64,000 bases of DNA from assembly GCF_014696825.1 (NCBI RefSeq), contig NZ_JACJQU010000009.1, positions 102,094 to 166,093 on the forward strand, read 5' to 3'. How positions within the stretch are numbered: the stretch's first letter is position 1; each line of letters starts with the position of its first letter. Origin of the DNA: Anabaena sphaerica FACHB-251 (GTDB taxonomy: Bacteria > Cyanobacteriota > Cyanobacteriia > Cyanobacteriales > Nostocaceae). The notes under the pieces were generated by a model. The model saw only the letters and a list, made by a program, of their open reading frames with translations, was not told where the DNA came from and did no database searches. A program made the translations under genes and the position numbers. This document shows positions 7,429-16,641 of the stretch, one piece after another.

Positions 7429-8742
7429 TTAAACACGACCTCTGAGGAATTGCTGCATTTCATTAGAAGTTGGAGACATTTCAATAGCTGTCTCCTCAGT
7501 AATGCGACCTTCTTGATAAAGATTGAATAGCGACTGATTCATGGTAATCATGCCATCAAAGCTGGCTTGTTTCATCAATTCCGTAATTTCATCATATTTA
7601 CCATCTTTAATCCATTCTTTGACAGCCTCAGTGTTAATCAGGATGTCGTGGAAAGCTGCTCGTTTGCCATCGGTCGTGCGGCACAAACCCTGGGCAATTA
7701 CTGCCACCAAAGACTCAGAAATTGCCACCCGCATTGCATCCTGTTCGTCACCAGAGTACAAATTGAGAATCCGTTCAATAGTTTTCACCGCACTATTAGT
7801 GTGCAATGTTCCCATCACCAAGTGACCAGTTTGTGCCGCTTTTAGAGCAGTATTCACAGTTTCTTTATCCCGCATTTCCCCCACCAGAATTAAATCCGGG
7901 TCTTCCCGCAAGGCTGCTTTCAGGGCATTGTCAAACTTGCGGGTGTGCATTCCGACTTCCCGCTGCTTAACCAAAGACTTGCGACTTTGGTGGACAAATT
8001 CAATTGGATCTTCAATGGTGATGATGTGCTTGGGCATCTCTCTATTAATGTAGTCAACCATCGCCGCCATCGTCGTGGATTTACCAGAACCAGTGGGGCC
8101 AGTCACCAAAATCAACCCTTTGTGATAATGGCAAATATCCCGAAAAACTGGCGGTAATCTCAATTGATCCATTGATAATATTTTTAACGGGATTAACCGC
8201 AACACCATTGCATAGCCCCGAAGGGAGTCAAAAACATTAATCCGTATACGGGCAAACTCGTACTGAGTCGCACCGTCAAATTCCAGATTGTCTTGAAAGC
8301 GTTGGATTTCTGCATCTGTCATGATCTCCCGCAACCAATTGATAAAAGTAGCTTTATCAACTTCTGGATAATTCGTTGTTTGAATTTCTCCTTTGTTACG
8401 GAAGCGGGGTATTTCACCTATACCCACGTGAACGTCAGAAAATCCCTGCTCAAAAGCTTCATGAATCAACTGTGATAAGGTTAATCCCGAAGGCTTTGGA
8501 GGAGTAGCTGGAGTATTTGACATTGGCGGTGGTGCCACTGGACGTTGCGTTGCCCCTGGTGGTGGTGGTGCATTGTTCGTAGGGGAATTAGCTCTCCTCT
8601 CTGCTGGTATCTGCAACAGTTGTGTAGTATTGCGTTGTGTAACAGATGTTACCATTGGTGGGGCTGGTGGTGCAGGTGGGGCTGGTGGCGCTGGTGGTGC
8701 AGGTGGTACTGGTGGTAGATTGCGAGATTGAGATTCTGTCAT
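7429..8742 (-). CDS. pilT: Type IV pilus retraction-type ATPase, PilT2-like
   Basis: 437 residues from the ATG at 8742 (GAAG upstream); an upstream in-frame TTG is less likely. The protein is a hexameric secretion ATPase that powers pilus retraction in twitching motility, phototaxis and DNA uptake. It shows the Walker A box GPTGSGKST, the Asp box ITIEDPIE, Walker B DLILVGEMRD and the His box GHLVMGTLHTNSA. The N-terminus has a run of (PPA)n-type proline repeats and a further Pro-rich linker up to about residue 85, unlike short PilT1. The C-terminal AIRNLIRE retraction motif of classical PilT is replaced by AVKEWIKDGKYDEI. Both points favour the PilT2/PilU branch. No other pilus gene is adjacent. 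Confidence 0.88.
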   Translation of the reverse strand: MTESQSRNLPPVPPAPPAPPAPPAPPAPPMVTSVTQRNTTQLLQIPAERRANSPTNNAPPPPGATQRPVAPPPMSNTPATPPKPSGLTLSQLIHEAFEQGFSDVHVGIGEIPRFRNKGEIQTTNYPEVDKATFINWLREIMTDAEIQRFQDNLEFDGATQYEFARIRINVFDSLRGYAMVLRLIPLKILSMDQLRLPPVFRDICHYHKGLILVTGPTGSGKSTTMAAMVDYINREMPKHIITIEDPIEFVHQSRKSLVKQREVGMHTRKFDNALKAALREDPDLILVGEMRDKETVNTALKAAQTGHLVMGTLHTNSAVKTIERILNLYSGDEQDAMRVAISESLVAVIAQGLCRTTDGKRAAFHDILINTEAVKEWIKDGKYDEITELMKQASFDGMITMNQSLFNLYQEGRITEETAIEMSPTSNEMQQFLRGRV

Positions 8743-9491
8743 ATTATCTTCAACTTGGGTAGGCAAAAAATTAGATCAAGAATTAATTTCCTGGTGAACT
8801 ACAGAAAACACCATATGTGTTTTGTTTCGCTGCTAATTCCAGGATTTATCAGTTATATACAAATTCTTTAATCAATATAACCTTGTTTTACACAGGTTAA
8901 TCTTCAGTAGCATTACGCAAATATTGTAGCAATAGACCGTACTTCATAACAGCTTAAATCTAAGCTAGGGGAATTTTATAGCAGAAGGCAAGAGGCAATA
9001 GGCAATAGGCAAGAGTAAAACCCTTGTTATTCTCTGGTTTCAAGGACTAATCATGTCCTAATTATCCTGGCTACAGCTATAAGACTCTAAATGAGAAATA
9101 TTTTGCCTATTTCACCTCAAAATCCCAACAAAATCATTAGCAAATAATTTTTCCAGCCCTGTTGGAGAATTATGAGAAGCAATCCTAATTTTTATAAGAA
9201 ATGTTAAGCAAGGTGAGACATAGGTTTTGGGGATCAGCTTTTGCTTCTTCTATCCACAAGGGTCTATTCCTCAAGATATAGGCTCAACCAAGACTGACTC
9301 CAGAAACGGGTATTAGACTTGATATTCATAATTACAAAAAATTAAGTGTAAAGTTTAGTAAAGAAATGCTCATCTTTCCCGCAGGTTTCTATATACTGGA
9401 TTTCACTGAATCAAAACAGTTAACTCGTAAACAGCGAGCCACAACTGAAATTCAACTTTAAACTTTGCTGTGTAATTTGGGAGGAAAAGTC
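8743..9491. other. 750-bp intergenic region between divergent genes
   Basis: It holds the promoters of pilT (left) and of the small membrane protein gene (right). At about 8982-9016 there is a heptamer-like run (GCAGAAGGCAAGAGGCAATAGGCAATAGGCAAGAG, a 7-bp period of GGCAATA type). No coding frame or RNA gene was recognised. Confidence 0.5.
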
Positions 9492-9863
9492 ATGGTTTCG
9501 GCTCAAAGCTCTAATCAAGGGAAGACCTACTCCTTGTTGATGATTAAAAGCTTTTTAATCTGGACTTTCACATTGGCAGTATGTCTGTTGGTTGTCGGTT
9601 TTCCATTGGTTGTTGTTATGGCTACGGTCGGATGCCTGTTGTCGATTATCTTGCAATCTGTAATGCCTGTGAGTGCAGTGTTGCTGGTAGCAGGTGGTTT
9701 AATAATGTTCAACGTTCTGACAGTTTTGATCGTGGCTGGTGTACTAACTTCTAAAGGTGTTCATCCCAAAGAAGTTAAATGGTTAAGCTGGCTGCATGGT
9801 GAAGCAGACAAAGTGCAGTCCACCATTTATGCTGCTTGTCCTTTAACTTGTGAACTCAAATAG
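9492..9863 (+). CDS. Small two-helix membrane protein, function unknown
   Basis: 123 residues from the ATG at 9492, which has a strong GGGAGGAAAA Shine-Dalgarno sequence; this decides against an earlier in-frame start at 9465. Two long hydrophobic segments (residues about 20-55 and 60-85) predict an integral membrane protein. The C-terminal part is soluble and ends with a pair of cysteines (AACPLTCELK). No domain is recognised. A rho-independent terminator follows directly, so the gene is probably monocistronic. Confidence 0.75.
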   Translation: MVSAQSSNQGKTYSLLMIKSFLIWTFTLAVCLLVVGFPLVVVMATVGCLLSIILQSVMPVSAVLLVAGGLIMFNVLTVLIVAGVLTSKGVHPKEVKWLSWLHGEADKVQSTIYAACPLTCELK

Positions 9864-9897
9864 TTAACATTGCTAAATTCGACAAACAGTGCATCTG

Positions 9898-9918
9898 CCC
9901 GGTTAAGCCGGGTTTTTT
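9898..9918 (+). terminator. Rho-independent terminator
   Basis: CCCGG (9898-9902) pairs with CCGGG (9908-9912) and is followed by six T residues, 35 nt after the stop at 9863. Confidence 0.8.
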
Positions 9919-9927
9919 CATTTTTAA

Positions 9928-10155
9928 GGGAACTCTTAACAGGAAGACGTTTTTTAATTTTTAATTGTTGTCAGTTGTCTAATGACTAGGGAACAGGGAA
10001 CAGGGAACAGGGAACAGGGAACTCTTAACAGGAAGAAGTTTTTTATTTTTTATTTTTTATTTTTTATTTTTTATTTTTTAATTGTTGTCAGTTGTCTAAT
10101 GTCTAATGTCTAATGTCTAATGACTAATGACTAATAACTAATGACTAATGACTAA
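9928..10155. repeat. Composite block of three heptamer arrays upstream of wecB
   Basis: A segment beginning GGGAACTCTTAACAGGAAGA occurs twice (9928 and 10017). Around and inside it lie three arrays, each with a strict 7-bp period: GGGAACA x4 (9989-10016), ATTTTTT x5-6 (A residues at 10045, 10052, 10059, 10066, 10073, 10080) and TGTCTAA/TGACTAA x9 (10093-10155). The last array overlaps the wecB start codon. Confidence 0.85.
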
Positions 10156-11260
10156 AAAAGTTGGCATTATTTTAGGTACTCGTCCAGAGGCCATTAAACT
10201 AGCACCAGTAATTCAGGTTTTCCAAAGTTCTCCAGATTTGGAAGTGCAGGTCATTCTCACTGGACAACATCGGGAGATGGTTGCACAGGTAATGCAACTG
10301 TTCAAGCTCAAGGCAGATCACAATTTAGAGATTATGCAGCCACAACAATCTCTGAATGATATTACCTGTCGGAGTTTGCAAGGTTTAGAAGCTTTATTTA
10401 GAGAACAAAAGCTAGATTTAGTTATAGTCCAGGGAGATACGACAACTGCTTTTGCAGCAGCTTTGGCAGCTTTTTATCAAAAAATTCCTGTCGGTCACGT
10501 TGAAGCAGGGTTAAGAACTGATGACTTATTTAACCCTTATCCAGAAGAAGCTAATAGAAGGTTAATTTCCCAAATCACGCAGTTACATTTTGCTCCTACT
10601 TCCCTCGCGGTGGAGAATTTGCAAGCTTCTGGTGTGTTGGGGGAAATTCACCTGACGGGTAATACGGTGATTGATGCGTTGTTGAATGTGGCTGCAACTA
10701 ACCCAGCTTGTGATATACCGAATTTAAACTGGGGTGAATATCGGACTATTTTGGCCACAGTGCATCGTCGGGAAAATTGGGGTGAACCACTGCAAGCGAT
10801 CGCTCAATCATTTTTACAAATTTTAAATCAGTTTCCTGATACAGCCTTATTACTACCATTGCACAGGAATCCCACCGTTAGAGAACCGTTACAGCATCTG
10901 TTAGGTGATCATCCGCGAATTTTCTTGACAGAACCATTAGATTATGCTGAATTAGTAGGGGCAATTGGGCGATCGCACCTATTATTAACAGACTCCGGTG
11001 GTTTACAAGAAGAAGCTCCCAGTCTCGGTAAACCTGTGTTAGTTCTTAGAGACACCACAGAAAGACCAGAAGCAGTCACCGCAGGTACAGCTAAATTAGT
11101 AGGAACCGAAACTGAAAGTATTGTTGCAGCTGCAAGTGAGTTACTTAGTAACCCAGAAGCATATACAGCAATGGCTAATGCAATTAACCCCTTTGGTGAT
11201 GGTCATGCAGCAGAACGTATTTTGGAAATTGTGAGAAATTATTTGAGAATGGGTGATTAG
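10148..11260 (+). CDS. wecB: UDP-N-acetylglucosamine 2-epimerase (non-hydrolysing)
   Basis: 370 residues, the normal family length. The enzyme interconverts UDP-GlcNAc and UDP-ManNAc for cell-surface polysaccharide synthesis, in the cytoplasm. Motifs seen are GTRPEAIKLAPVI at the N-terminus, VQGDTTT, GHVEAGLRT, ATVHRRENWG and TDSGGLQEEAPSLGKPVLVLR. The start ATG (10148-10150) is formed by the junction of the last two TGACTAA heptamers and no Shine-Dalgarno sequence is visible. The stop TAG lies in the heptamer TGATTAG, followed by four more heptamers. No other sugar-nucleotide gene is adjacent. Confidence 0.93.
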   Translation: MTKKVGIILGTRPEAIKLAPVIQVFQSSPDLEVQVILTGQHREMVAQVMQLFKLKADHNLEIMQPQQSLNDITCRSLQGLEALFREQKLDLVIVQGDTTTAFAAALAAFYQKIPVGHVEAGLRTDDLFNPYPEEANRRLISQITQLHFAPTSLAVENLQASGVLGEIHLTGNTVIDALLNVAATNPACDIPNLNWGEYRTILATVHRRENWGEPLQAIAQSFLQILNQFPDTALLLPLHRNPTVREPLQHLLGDHPRIFLTEPLDYAELVGAIGRSHLLLTDSGGLQEEAPSLGKPVLVLRDTTERPEAVTAGTAKLVGTETESIVAAASELLSNPEAYTAMANAINPFGDGHAAERILEIVRNYLRMGD

Positions 11261-11288
11261 TAATTGGTAATTGGTGATTGGTGATTGG
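11254..11288. repeat. Heptamer array containing the wecB stop codon
   Basis: TGATTAG, TAATTGG, TAATTGG, TGATTGG, TGATTGG run in series with a period of 7; the TAG of the first unit is the wecB stop. Confidence 0.75.
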
Positions 11289-11340
11289 AAAAACTTTGCT
11301 TCGCTATTTCCTATTATCTGTCACCTCTCACCTATTCCCA

Positions 11341-11943
11341 CTAACTAATACCCAAAGCCCTGCGAGTGGAAGGACCAACTACACCATCTACAAGTAGACC
11401 ATTTCTTCTTTGAAAATTGCGGACTTGGTAAGCAGTATTTGGTCCATAAACACCATCAACTCTTATCCCTAAAGCTCTTTGAACGACTCTGACTCGCTCA
11501 CCTCTAGCTCCCTGTCTTAGCAAAACTCGACCACCAACACCAGTACCAGGACGACCATGAGATGTCCCCGGATTCATACCCAGCCATCTTTCCGCAACAT
11601 AATATCCTTGGTAACGTCCAGAAGTAATTTGAGCAAAACCATTTGTTACATTTCCTGTACTCCCAATGTTTGTGCCGTTAGGTACACAAGCTACAGATGA
11701 ATTACCAGCACTAGGACCCCTGCGGATATATAAACAATTACCATTAGTTCTGACGTATTCTGCTGAAGCTTGCTGCATTTGGGAAGCCGCAGCCAGCAAG
11801 ACAGTTACACCAGCTAAAGTCAACCAAGCAGAAGACTTCAGTAATTTTTGCCAATTAAATTGCAATTTAGGTAGGTTCAATTCCACATTAACGGGAGTCT
11901 CTTCATTAGCCATGTACATATAGGAATAAGCCATATATTCCAT
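11341..11943 (-). CDS. SH3 plus peptidoglycan-binding domain protein
   Basis: 200 residues, with AAGGAG before the ATG at 11943. A hydrophobic segment (about 38-54, SSAWLTLAGVTVLLAAA) followed by ASA is a signal peptide or anchor preceded by an unusually long cytoplasmic leader. Residues about 60-122 form a bacterial SH3 domain (NCLYIRRGPSAGNSSVACVPNGT...). Residues 140-198 form a PG_binding_1 domain (GERVRVVQRALGIRVDGVYGPNTAYQVRNFQ). The protein probably binds cell-wall peptidoglycan. It is followed at 12131 by another minus-strand wall-related gene, an M23 peptidase. Confidence 0.8.
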   Translation of the reverse strand: MEYMAYSYMYMANEETPVNVELNLPKLQFNWQKLLKSSAWLTLAGVTVLLAAASQMQQASAEYVRTNGNCLYIRRGPSAGNSSVACVPNGTNIGSTGNVTNGFAQITSGRYQGYYVAERWLGMNPGTSHGRPGTGVGGRVLLRQGARGERVRVVQRALGIRVDGVYGPNTAYQVRNFQRRNGLLVDGVVGPSTRRALGIS

Positions 11944-12130
11944 GATTTTCTGCTCCTTTATGTAAATACTTGGGATATTGCAAACAGTGATGTTGCTTTT
12001 TTCTAGATTTAATCCAGATGTATTTTATACTCTTTAATTAGCAGAATTGTTGACACCATATACCGCCCTTTAAACTGTCACAATACCGTATTTTTAACGA
12101 AATCATAACTTACTGAACTAAACAGTAATT

Positions 12131-12994
12131 TTAATTGCCAGCGTTATCGAAAGTATCAAAACTATCAGAACGAATCTGACTACCATTCCGCCATACTTCT
12201 ACCTTTTCTGGACTAACTAAGTATGAAAAAGAACCGTTATCTGCGCGATATTTGTTTGTACCAACATTCCAAGCAGCTATCTTGACAGGTTTGCTGGTAT
12301 CTTGCTTTGATTGTCCAATGTAAAACAGTTGACCGTTTTCTTCACAGACTTGAACACGAATTTTTGCAGTCTCGCCTGTGATCACTGTCATCCCAGCGCA
12401 TTCAGCATCAGCTTTTACAGGTGCAATAGTTACGGGAATTGGTTGTGAAGGTGAAACAGGTTTATCTAATGGTAGTTTGGCAGTGGTTGAGGAGGATAAA
12501 AGTCGCATAGGATCAACTGCTAACCGACGATCTCGATAAAATTCAAAATGTAAATGAGGGGCTGTACTATTACCTGTAGATCCCATTTCTGCAATCACTT
12601 GGCCTTGAGTAACCGTTTGACCTTTGCTAACTAACAAACGATTATTGTGACCATAGACTGTCACACTACCATCAGGATGCTTGATTTCAATAAAATTACC
12701 TAAACCCCAATCATCCCAACCAGCTTTAACTACTGTACCAGATGCAGCCGCAACAATAGGAGTACCAATAGCACCCGCAATATCAATTCCTTCGTGTCGA
12801 TGTTTGCGGAAACCTTGAGAAACAATGCCGTGAGTAGGCCAGATTAGGTTAATACCAAGTAAGGGTGTTTGCTTAACTGGGGAAGCTTTGACTGTCTGAG
12901 GTGACGCAGATGTAGTGGTACTTAAACCAGATGTTAAAGAGATAAACCCAATCAAACTATAAGTACACAACCGAGAAAGAGTATTTTTTTTCAT
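12131..12994 (-). CDS. Peptidase family M23 (LytM-type) endopeptidase
   Basis: 287 residues with an N-terminal signal peptide. The catalytic domain spans about residues 48-165: RHEGIDIAG supplies H67 and D71 as zinc ligands, and APHLHFEF supplies H147 and H149. All LytM active-site positions are present, so it is probably an active peptidoglycan DD-endopeptidase in the periplasm. The C-terminal 110 residues (from about 195) form an extra domain with ITGETAKIRVQVCEENGQLFYIGQSK, not recognised. There is no LysM domain. It is in the same orientation as the peptidoglycan-binding gene 188 bp downstream. Confidence 0.87.
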   Translation of the reverse strand: MKKNTLSRLCTYSLIGFISLTSGLSTTTSASPQTVKASPVKQTPLLGINLIWPTHGIVSQGFRKHRHEGIDIAGAIGTPIVAAASGTVVKAGWDDWGLGNFIEIKHPDGSVTVYGHNNRLLVSKGQTVTQGQVIAEMGSTGNSTAPHLHFEFYRDRRLAVDPMRLLSSSTTAKLPLDKPVSPSQPIPVTIAPVKADAECAGMTVITGETAKIRVQVCEENGQLFYIGQSKQDTSKPVKIAAWNVGTNKYRADNGSFSYLVSPEKVEVWRNGSQIRSDSFDTFDNAGN

Positions 12995-13355
12995 AAAAAA
13001 CTCTAGAGTTCTTTATTTGCTGTTTCAGCATCACTCAGCTAACATCAGGAAAATTGTTACCGTTATCCCAGGTGACAGGGTTAAAAGTTTGTTGTGTCTA
13101 AATTTTATCGTCAACTGTATTATTTATGATTCACCTCTTGACAAATTTGTTACCAGAGATTATACTTTTATTATAATGAGAATCTGTGCGCCCATATATA
13201 CAAGTATATAGAGTTTTATTTTTTGCACATCATTATTTTCCACCACATTCTGTTTTTGATCATCTTCCTGTAAGTAGAATCCAAAGCCTTGAATTACTAA
13301 AATAACAAGATTTACATGATCTCATAATTGTTTAATTATACAGAAATTCGGATAT

Positions 13356-13445
13356 CTATATATTCTCAAAATCAGGGAAGAAAAAGCCCACAAATTAGCA
13401 GAAATGTTAAAGAGTTTAGGTGTTGATCCTGAAAGTTTAAGTTAG
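13356..13445 (+). pseudogene. Possible 3' fragment of a Uma2-type gene
   Basis: The frame ending at the TAG 13443-13445 reads EEKAHKLAEMLKSLGVDPESLS, which resembles the C-terminal helix of Uma2 (DUF820) family proteins, where a coiled segment ends in LGxDPxxL. No start or catalytic part is present upstream. The assignment rests on a short stretch and is tentative. Confidence 0.35.
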
Positions 13446-13457
13446 TTAACGTTTTGC

Positions 13458-13481
13458 AGAGACGTTGGCGCTAACGTCTCT
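13458..13481 (-). terminator. Hairpin downstream of glgA
   Basis: AGAGACGTT (13458-13466) pairs with AACGTCTCT (13473-13481), 11 nt beyond the glgA stop. The AGAGACGTT palindrome is a dispersed Nostocales repeat as I recall; here it may terminate glgA. Confidence 0.55.
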
Positions 13482-13491
13482 ACATTATTAA

Positions 13492-14934
13492 TTAGGATTT
13501 ACCATTAGCCTCAGTTAAAATTAACTCTGGTGCTGGTGCTGTTTCTTCTTCTTCTTGTGGTGGTAAACCATACATTGAGCGATAGAGATTATCGTACTGT
13601 TTAGCAGATTCATACCAACTGAAGTTTTGGCTCATACCCCGTTTTTGTAATTCTTGCCATTGGGGTTTGAAACGGAAACCTTCCCAAGCCCGAATCATAC
13701 AGGTAAACAAATCTAAAGGTTCGTAGCGGTCAAAACAATAACCTGTACCTGCGTTATTTACGGGGTCATAGTGGGTTACTGTGTCTACTAATCCCCCTGT
13801 ACGACGGACAATAGGTACAGAACCGTAACGTAAAGCCATCATTTGGCTGATACCGCAAGGTTCAAAACGACTAGGCATTAAGAAGGCATCAGTACCAGCA
13901 TAGATGCGACGGGAAAGAGCATCATTATAAAGTAAGTAAGTTGCCATTCTGCCAGGGTAGCGGGATGCTAACTGCCACATTTGGGTTTCATAATAGCGAT
14001 CGCCTGTTCCCAACAAAACAAACTGGGCATCTGTATAAGCCATGAAGCGATCAAGAATTTGCAAAACCAAATCCAGACCCTTTTGTTCTACCAACCTACT
14101 CACCATGCCAATTAAAAAGGCACCAGAGTTAACTTCTAACCCCATTTCTTCTTGCAAGGCAATTTTGTTAGCTTTGCGTTTGTCTAGGGTATCGGTGGTG
14201 AAAGTTTGAGTGATGTATTTATCATTGGCAGGGTTATAAACTTCAGTATCTATACCGTTGATAATCCCTGATAACTTGCCGCCAATAAAGGATAGCAAAC
14301 CTTCGATTTGTTCACCATAAGCAGGGGTTTTGATTTGCTCTGCATAGGTGGGGGAAACTGTATTTACCCTGTCAGCAAACTGCACGGCGGCAGCCATGGT
14401 ATTGTGACCTTGCATATACCAAGGACACCAAGTAATTTTCTCCAAATACCAACGCCACGGACCTTGATAAGCCAGGTTATGAATGGTAAATACGGTGGTA
14501 ATATCTGGGGATTGGTTTAACCACACGGGCAACATTCCTGTGTGCCAATCGTGACAATGGACAATTTCTGGCTTCCAGTAATTCCAACAAAATTCCGCTG
14601 CACCATTGGAGAATAAGGTAAACCGCCAATCTTCATCCTCTCCACCATAAATGCGGCGGGGAGTGAAAGCAGGATGTCCAAATAAATACAAAGGAACATC
14701 AGTACCAGGCAGAACACTTTCGTAAACTGCAAAGTCCTGAAACATGGCATATCCCTTCCAAATAGGTTCTGAGGGAATCTCCATCTTGTCGGGTAGAAAG
14801 CCATAGTAAGGCAAGAATATCCTAACATCATGCCCCATTTGTCTTAAGACTTTGGGTAATGCACCCACAACATCACCCATTCCACCTACTTTGGCAATGG
14901 GAGCAGCTTCAGCTGCAACAAATAGAATCCGCAT
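13492..14934 (-). CDS. glgA: Glycogen synthase (ADP-glucose)
   Basis: 480 residues, a GT5 family enzyme that transfers glucose from ADP-glucose to growing glycogen. The N-terminal ADP-glucose site [13 protein letters not shown] is present, as are [18 protein letters not shown] and the C-terminal lobe [14 protein letters not shown] and [19 protein letters not shown], which holds the catalytic Glu and nucleotide-binding residues. The first 10 residues [10 protein letters not shown] fix the start. The C-terminal tail is Glu/Pro rich. Filamentous cyanobacteria carry one or two glgA copies; this variant with the KVGGMGDV loop is glgA1-like. hemC lies 103 bp upstream on the same strand, separated by heptamer repeats. 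Confidence 0.95.
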   Translation of the reverse strand: MRILFVAAEAAPIAKVGGMGDVVGALPKVLRQMGHDVRIFLPYYGFLPDKMEIPSEPIWKGYAMFQDFAVYESVLPGTDVPLYLFGHPAFTPRRIYGGEDEDWRFTLFSNGAAEFCWNYWKPEIVHCHDWHTGMLPVWLNQSPDITTVFTIHNLAYQGPWRWYLEKITWCPWYMQGHNTMAAAVQFADRVNTVSPTYAEQIKTPAYGEQIEGLLSFIGGKLSGIINGIDTEVYNPANDKYITQTFTTDTLDKRKANKIALQEEMGLEVNSGAFLIGMVSRLVEQKGLDLVLQILDRFMAYTDAQFVLLGTGDRYYETQMWQLASRYPGRMATYLLYNDALSRRIYAGTDAFLMPSRFEPCGISQMMALRYGSVPIVRRTGGLVDTVTHYDPVNNAGTGYCFDRYEPLDLFTCMIRAWEGFRFKPQWQELQKRGMSQNFSWYESAKQYDNLYRSMYGLPPQEEEETAPAPELILTEANGKS

Positions 14935-14939
14935 GGTAT

Positions 14940-14997
14940 TTATTGGTAATTGGGAATTGGAAAAGAAGGGAACAGGTAACAGGGAACAGGGAACAGG
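14940..14997. repeat. GGGAACA heptamers between hemC and glgA
   Basis: A TAATTGGGAATTGG run is followed by GGGAACA-type units at 14968, 14982 and 14989, with one variant (GGTAACA) at 14975; the period is 7. Confidence 0.7.
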
Positions 14998-15037
14998 TTC
15001 AGAATTTTCTCCTCATCTCCCCATCTCCCCAGTCACC

Positions 15038-16006
15038 TTATGAACCACGTTGGATTTCGGTGAAGATTGCTTCTAGAATTTCTGTGGCTCCTTGTTGTCG
15101 CAAGGTGTTTGCTAGTTGTGTGCCTATTTTTTCGGCATCTTTAGCCAAGCCAGTCACAGTATCTTTCACCAGTTTTTGACCATCTACACTAGCTACAATA
15201 CCTGTTAGTGTTAAATTTTCACCAACTACTTCTGTGTTTACACCAATGGGTACTTGACAACCGCCTTCTAAAGAGCGGAGGAAAGCGCGTTCTGCTAAAC
15301 AGCGATCGCGTGTTTGTGGATGTTCAATGGCTTTGAGAATGGTGATGAGTTCGGTATCATCCGCACGGCATTCTATACCCAAAGCGCCTTGTCCAACGGC
15401 ATGGAGAGAAATTTCTGCGGGTAAAATTTGGTGAATGCGATCGCTCATTTCCAATCTTTCTAAACCAGCTACCGCTAAAATCAAAGCATCATATTCACCT
15501 TTATCCAGTTTCTCCATGCGTGTAATTAAGTTCCCACGCACATCTTTAAATTGAAAATGGGGAAATTGACTGCGTAACTGTGCCAATCTTCGCAGAGAAG
15601 AAGTACCAATCACAGCACCCTCTGGCAGAGTGTCGATAGTCTGGCCTTTGTGTTTTTCATGCAATACCAACGCATCAGCTGGGTTTTCCCGTTCTGTAAT
15701 TGCTGCTAGTGCTAAACCTTCTGGTAAGTTAGTAGGCAGATCTTTGAGAGAATGAACCGCAAAATCAATCTCTTGATTGATCATTCCCAATTCCAGTTCT
15801 TTGGTAAATAATCCTTTATCGCCAATTTTGGCCAATGCTACATCCAGGATTTTGTCGCCTTGGGTAGACATGGTATGGACTTCAAAAGTCACATCAGGAA
15901 AGTTTTTCTCAAGTTGCTCTCTTACCCAGTATGTTTGAACTAGAGCAAGTTGGCTTTTACGTGAACCAATACGAATAGTGCGGGGAGGACTAGAAACTGA
16001 AGTCAT
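15038..16006 (-). CDS. hemC: Hydroxymethylbilane synthase (porphobilinogen deaminase)
   Basis: 322 residues from the ATG at 16006; a GTG 33 bp upstream would add 11 residues unlike the family. The enzyme joins four porphobilinogens into hydroxymethylbilane in tetrapyrrole synthesis, needed for chlorophyll, haem and phycobilins. Motifs: [37 protein letters not shown], and the cofactor-attachment cysteine in [10 protein letters not shown]. The lengths and motifs are complete. It stands upstream of glgA on the same strand but the repeat-filled gap makes co-transcription doubtful. Confidence 0.95.
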   Translation of the reverse strand: MTSVSSPPRTIRIGSRKSQLALVQTYWVREQLEKNFPDVTFEVHTMSTQGDKILDVALAKIGDKGLFTKELELGMINQEIDFAVHSLKDLPTNLPEGLALAAITERENPADALVLHEKHKGQTIDTLPEGAVIGTSSLRRLAQLRSQFPHFQFKDVRGNLITRMEKLDKGEYDALILAVAGLERLEMSDRIHQILPAEISLHAVGQGALGIECRADDTELITILKAIEHPQTRDRCLAERAFLRSLEGGCQVPIGVNTEVVGENLTLTGIVASVDGQKLVKDTVTGLAKDAEKIGTQLANTLRQQGATEILEAIFTEIQRGS

Positions 16007-16172
16007 AAAACTATATGTCAAACCAGGCGGTAAATTCACATTTATCTAGACTACCGCAGGGAGTGACGCACTGGATTATATAAGACTGATGACAAAGGAT
16101 TTTATGGGAGAATTGCTTTACATTTATTTACAAAATTGCCAGCTTGACTGAATATGCACTAGCAGATGCATT

Positions 16173-16535
16173 CGTTATTTTCCCCTGGGTTGTACAACCT
16201 TCCGTACACAAGCAAAAAGAGGAGAAGTAGAACTTGACGAATCCTATTGTATAGGCACAGAAAAGGAAGTTCCTGATATTGCCAAGGTTATAATCACCAT
16301 TGGGGGAGTTGATAAATTATAAGTCTATCAAAGATTGGGTGTGTGGGAAGTTTGGTTTTTTCAAAATAATCAATTTGCCATTTATCATCTGCGTGATCAA
16401 AGTTATGAACTGGTTTCACAAAGTGAGTTACTGCCAAATTTAGATTTGCAAATCTTGGTTTAATATGTAGTAGCAGATGATGCTTTCGGTGCGGCGCTGG
16501 AATTTCGGGAGAAAATGAAAGAAATGGCAGGCTAA
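16173..16535 (+). pseudogene. Uma2-family (DUF820) nuclease-fold pseudogene
   Basis: One continuous frame reads RYFPLGCTTFRTQAKRGEVE, LDESYCIGTEKEVPDIAKVI, then VYQRLGVWEVWFFQNNQFAI and SELLPNLDLQILV, ending EFREKMKEMAG. This is the core of Uma2 proteins, whose PD-(D/E)XK-like fold is common in cyanobacterial genomes in dozens of copies. It is interrupted by in-frame TAA codons at 16320-16322 and 16461-16463 and lacks an intact N-terminus. Decay is therefore clear. Neighbours are unrelated. Confidence 0.8.
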
Positions 16536-16641
16536 AAAATTTACTAGACTAGAGGTAAGACATACCTTGGAGAGAAGTTTAAATTTTATAGGTATGCTAA
16601 GAATAACTTGGTATTTTCCTTAACCCTATTATTTCCTACCC

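Larger units (their letters stand above)
12995..13491. other. Intergenic region with decayed coding fragment
   Basis: About 500 AT-rich bases between the M23 gene and glgA. The right third contains the open fragment at 13356-13445 and a 9-bp hairpin near the glgA stop. The left two thirds show nothing recognisable. Confidence 0.5.

Noticed and set aside
9989..10022. GGGAACA arrays as CRISPR or phage attachment sites
   Set aside because: The unit is only 7 bp, has no spacers, and recurs at many unrelated gaps, as short tandem repeats do.
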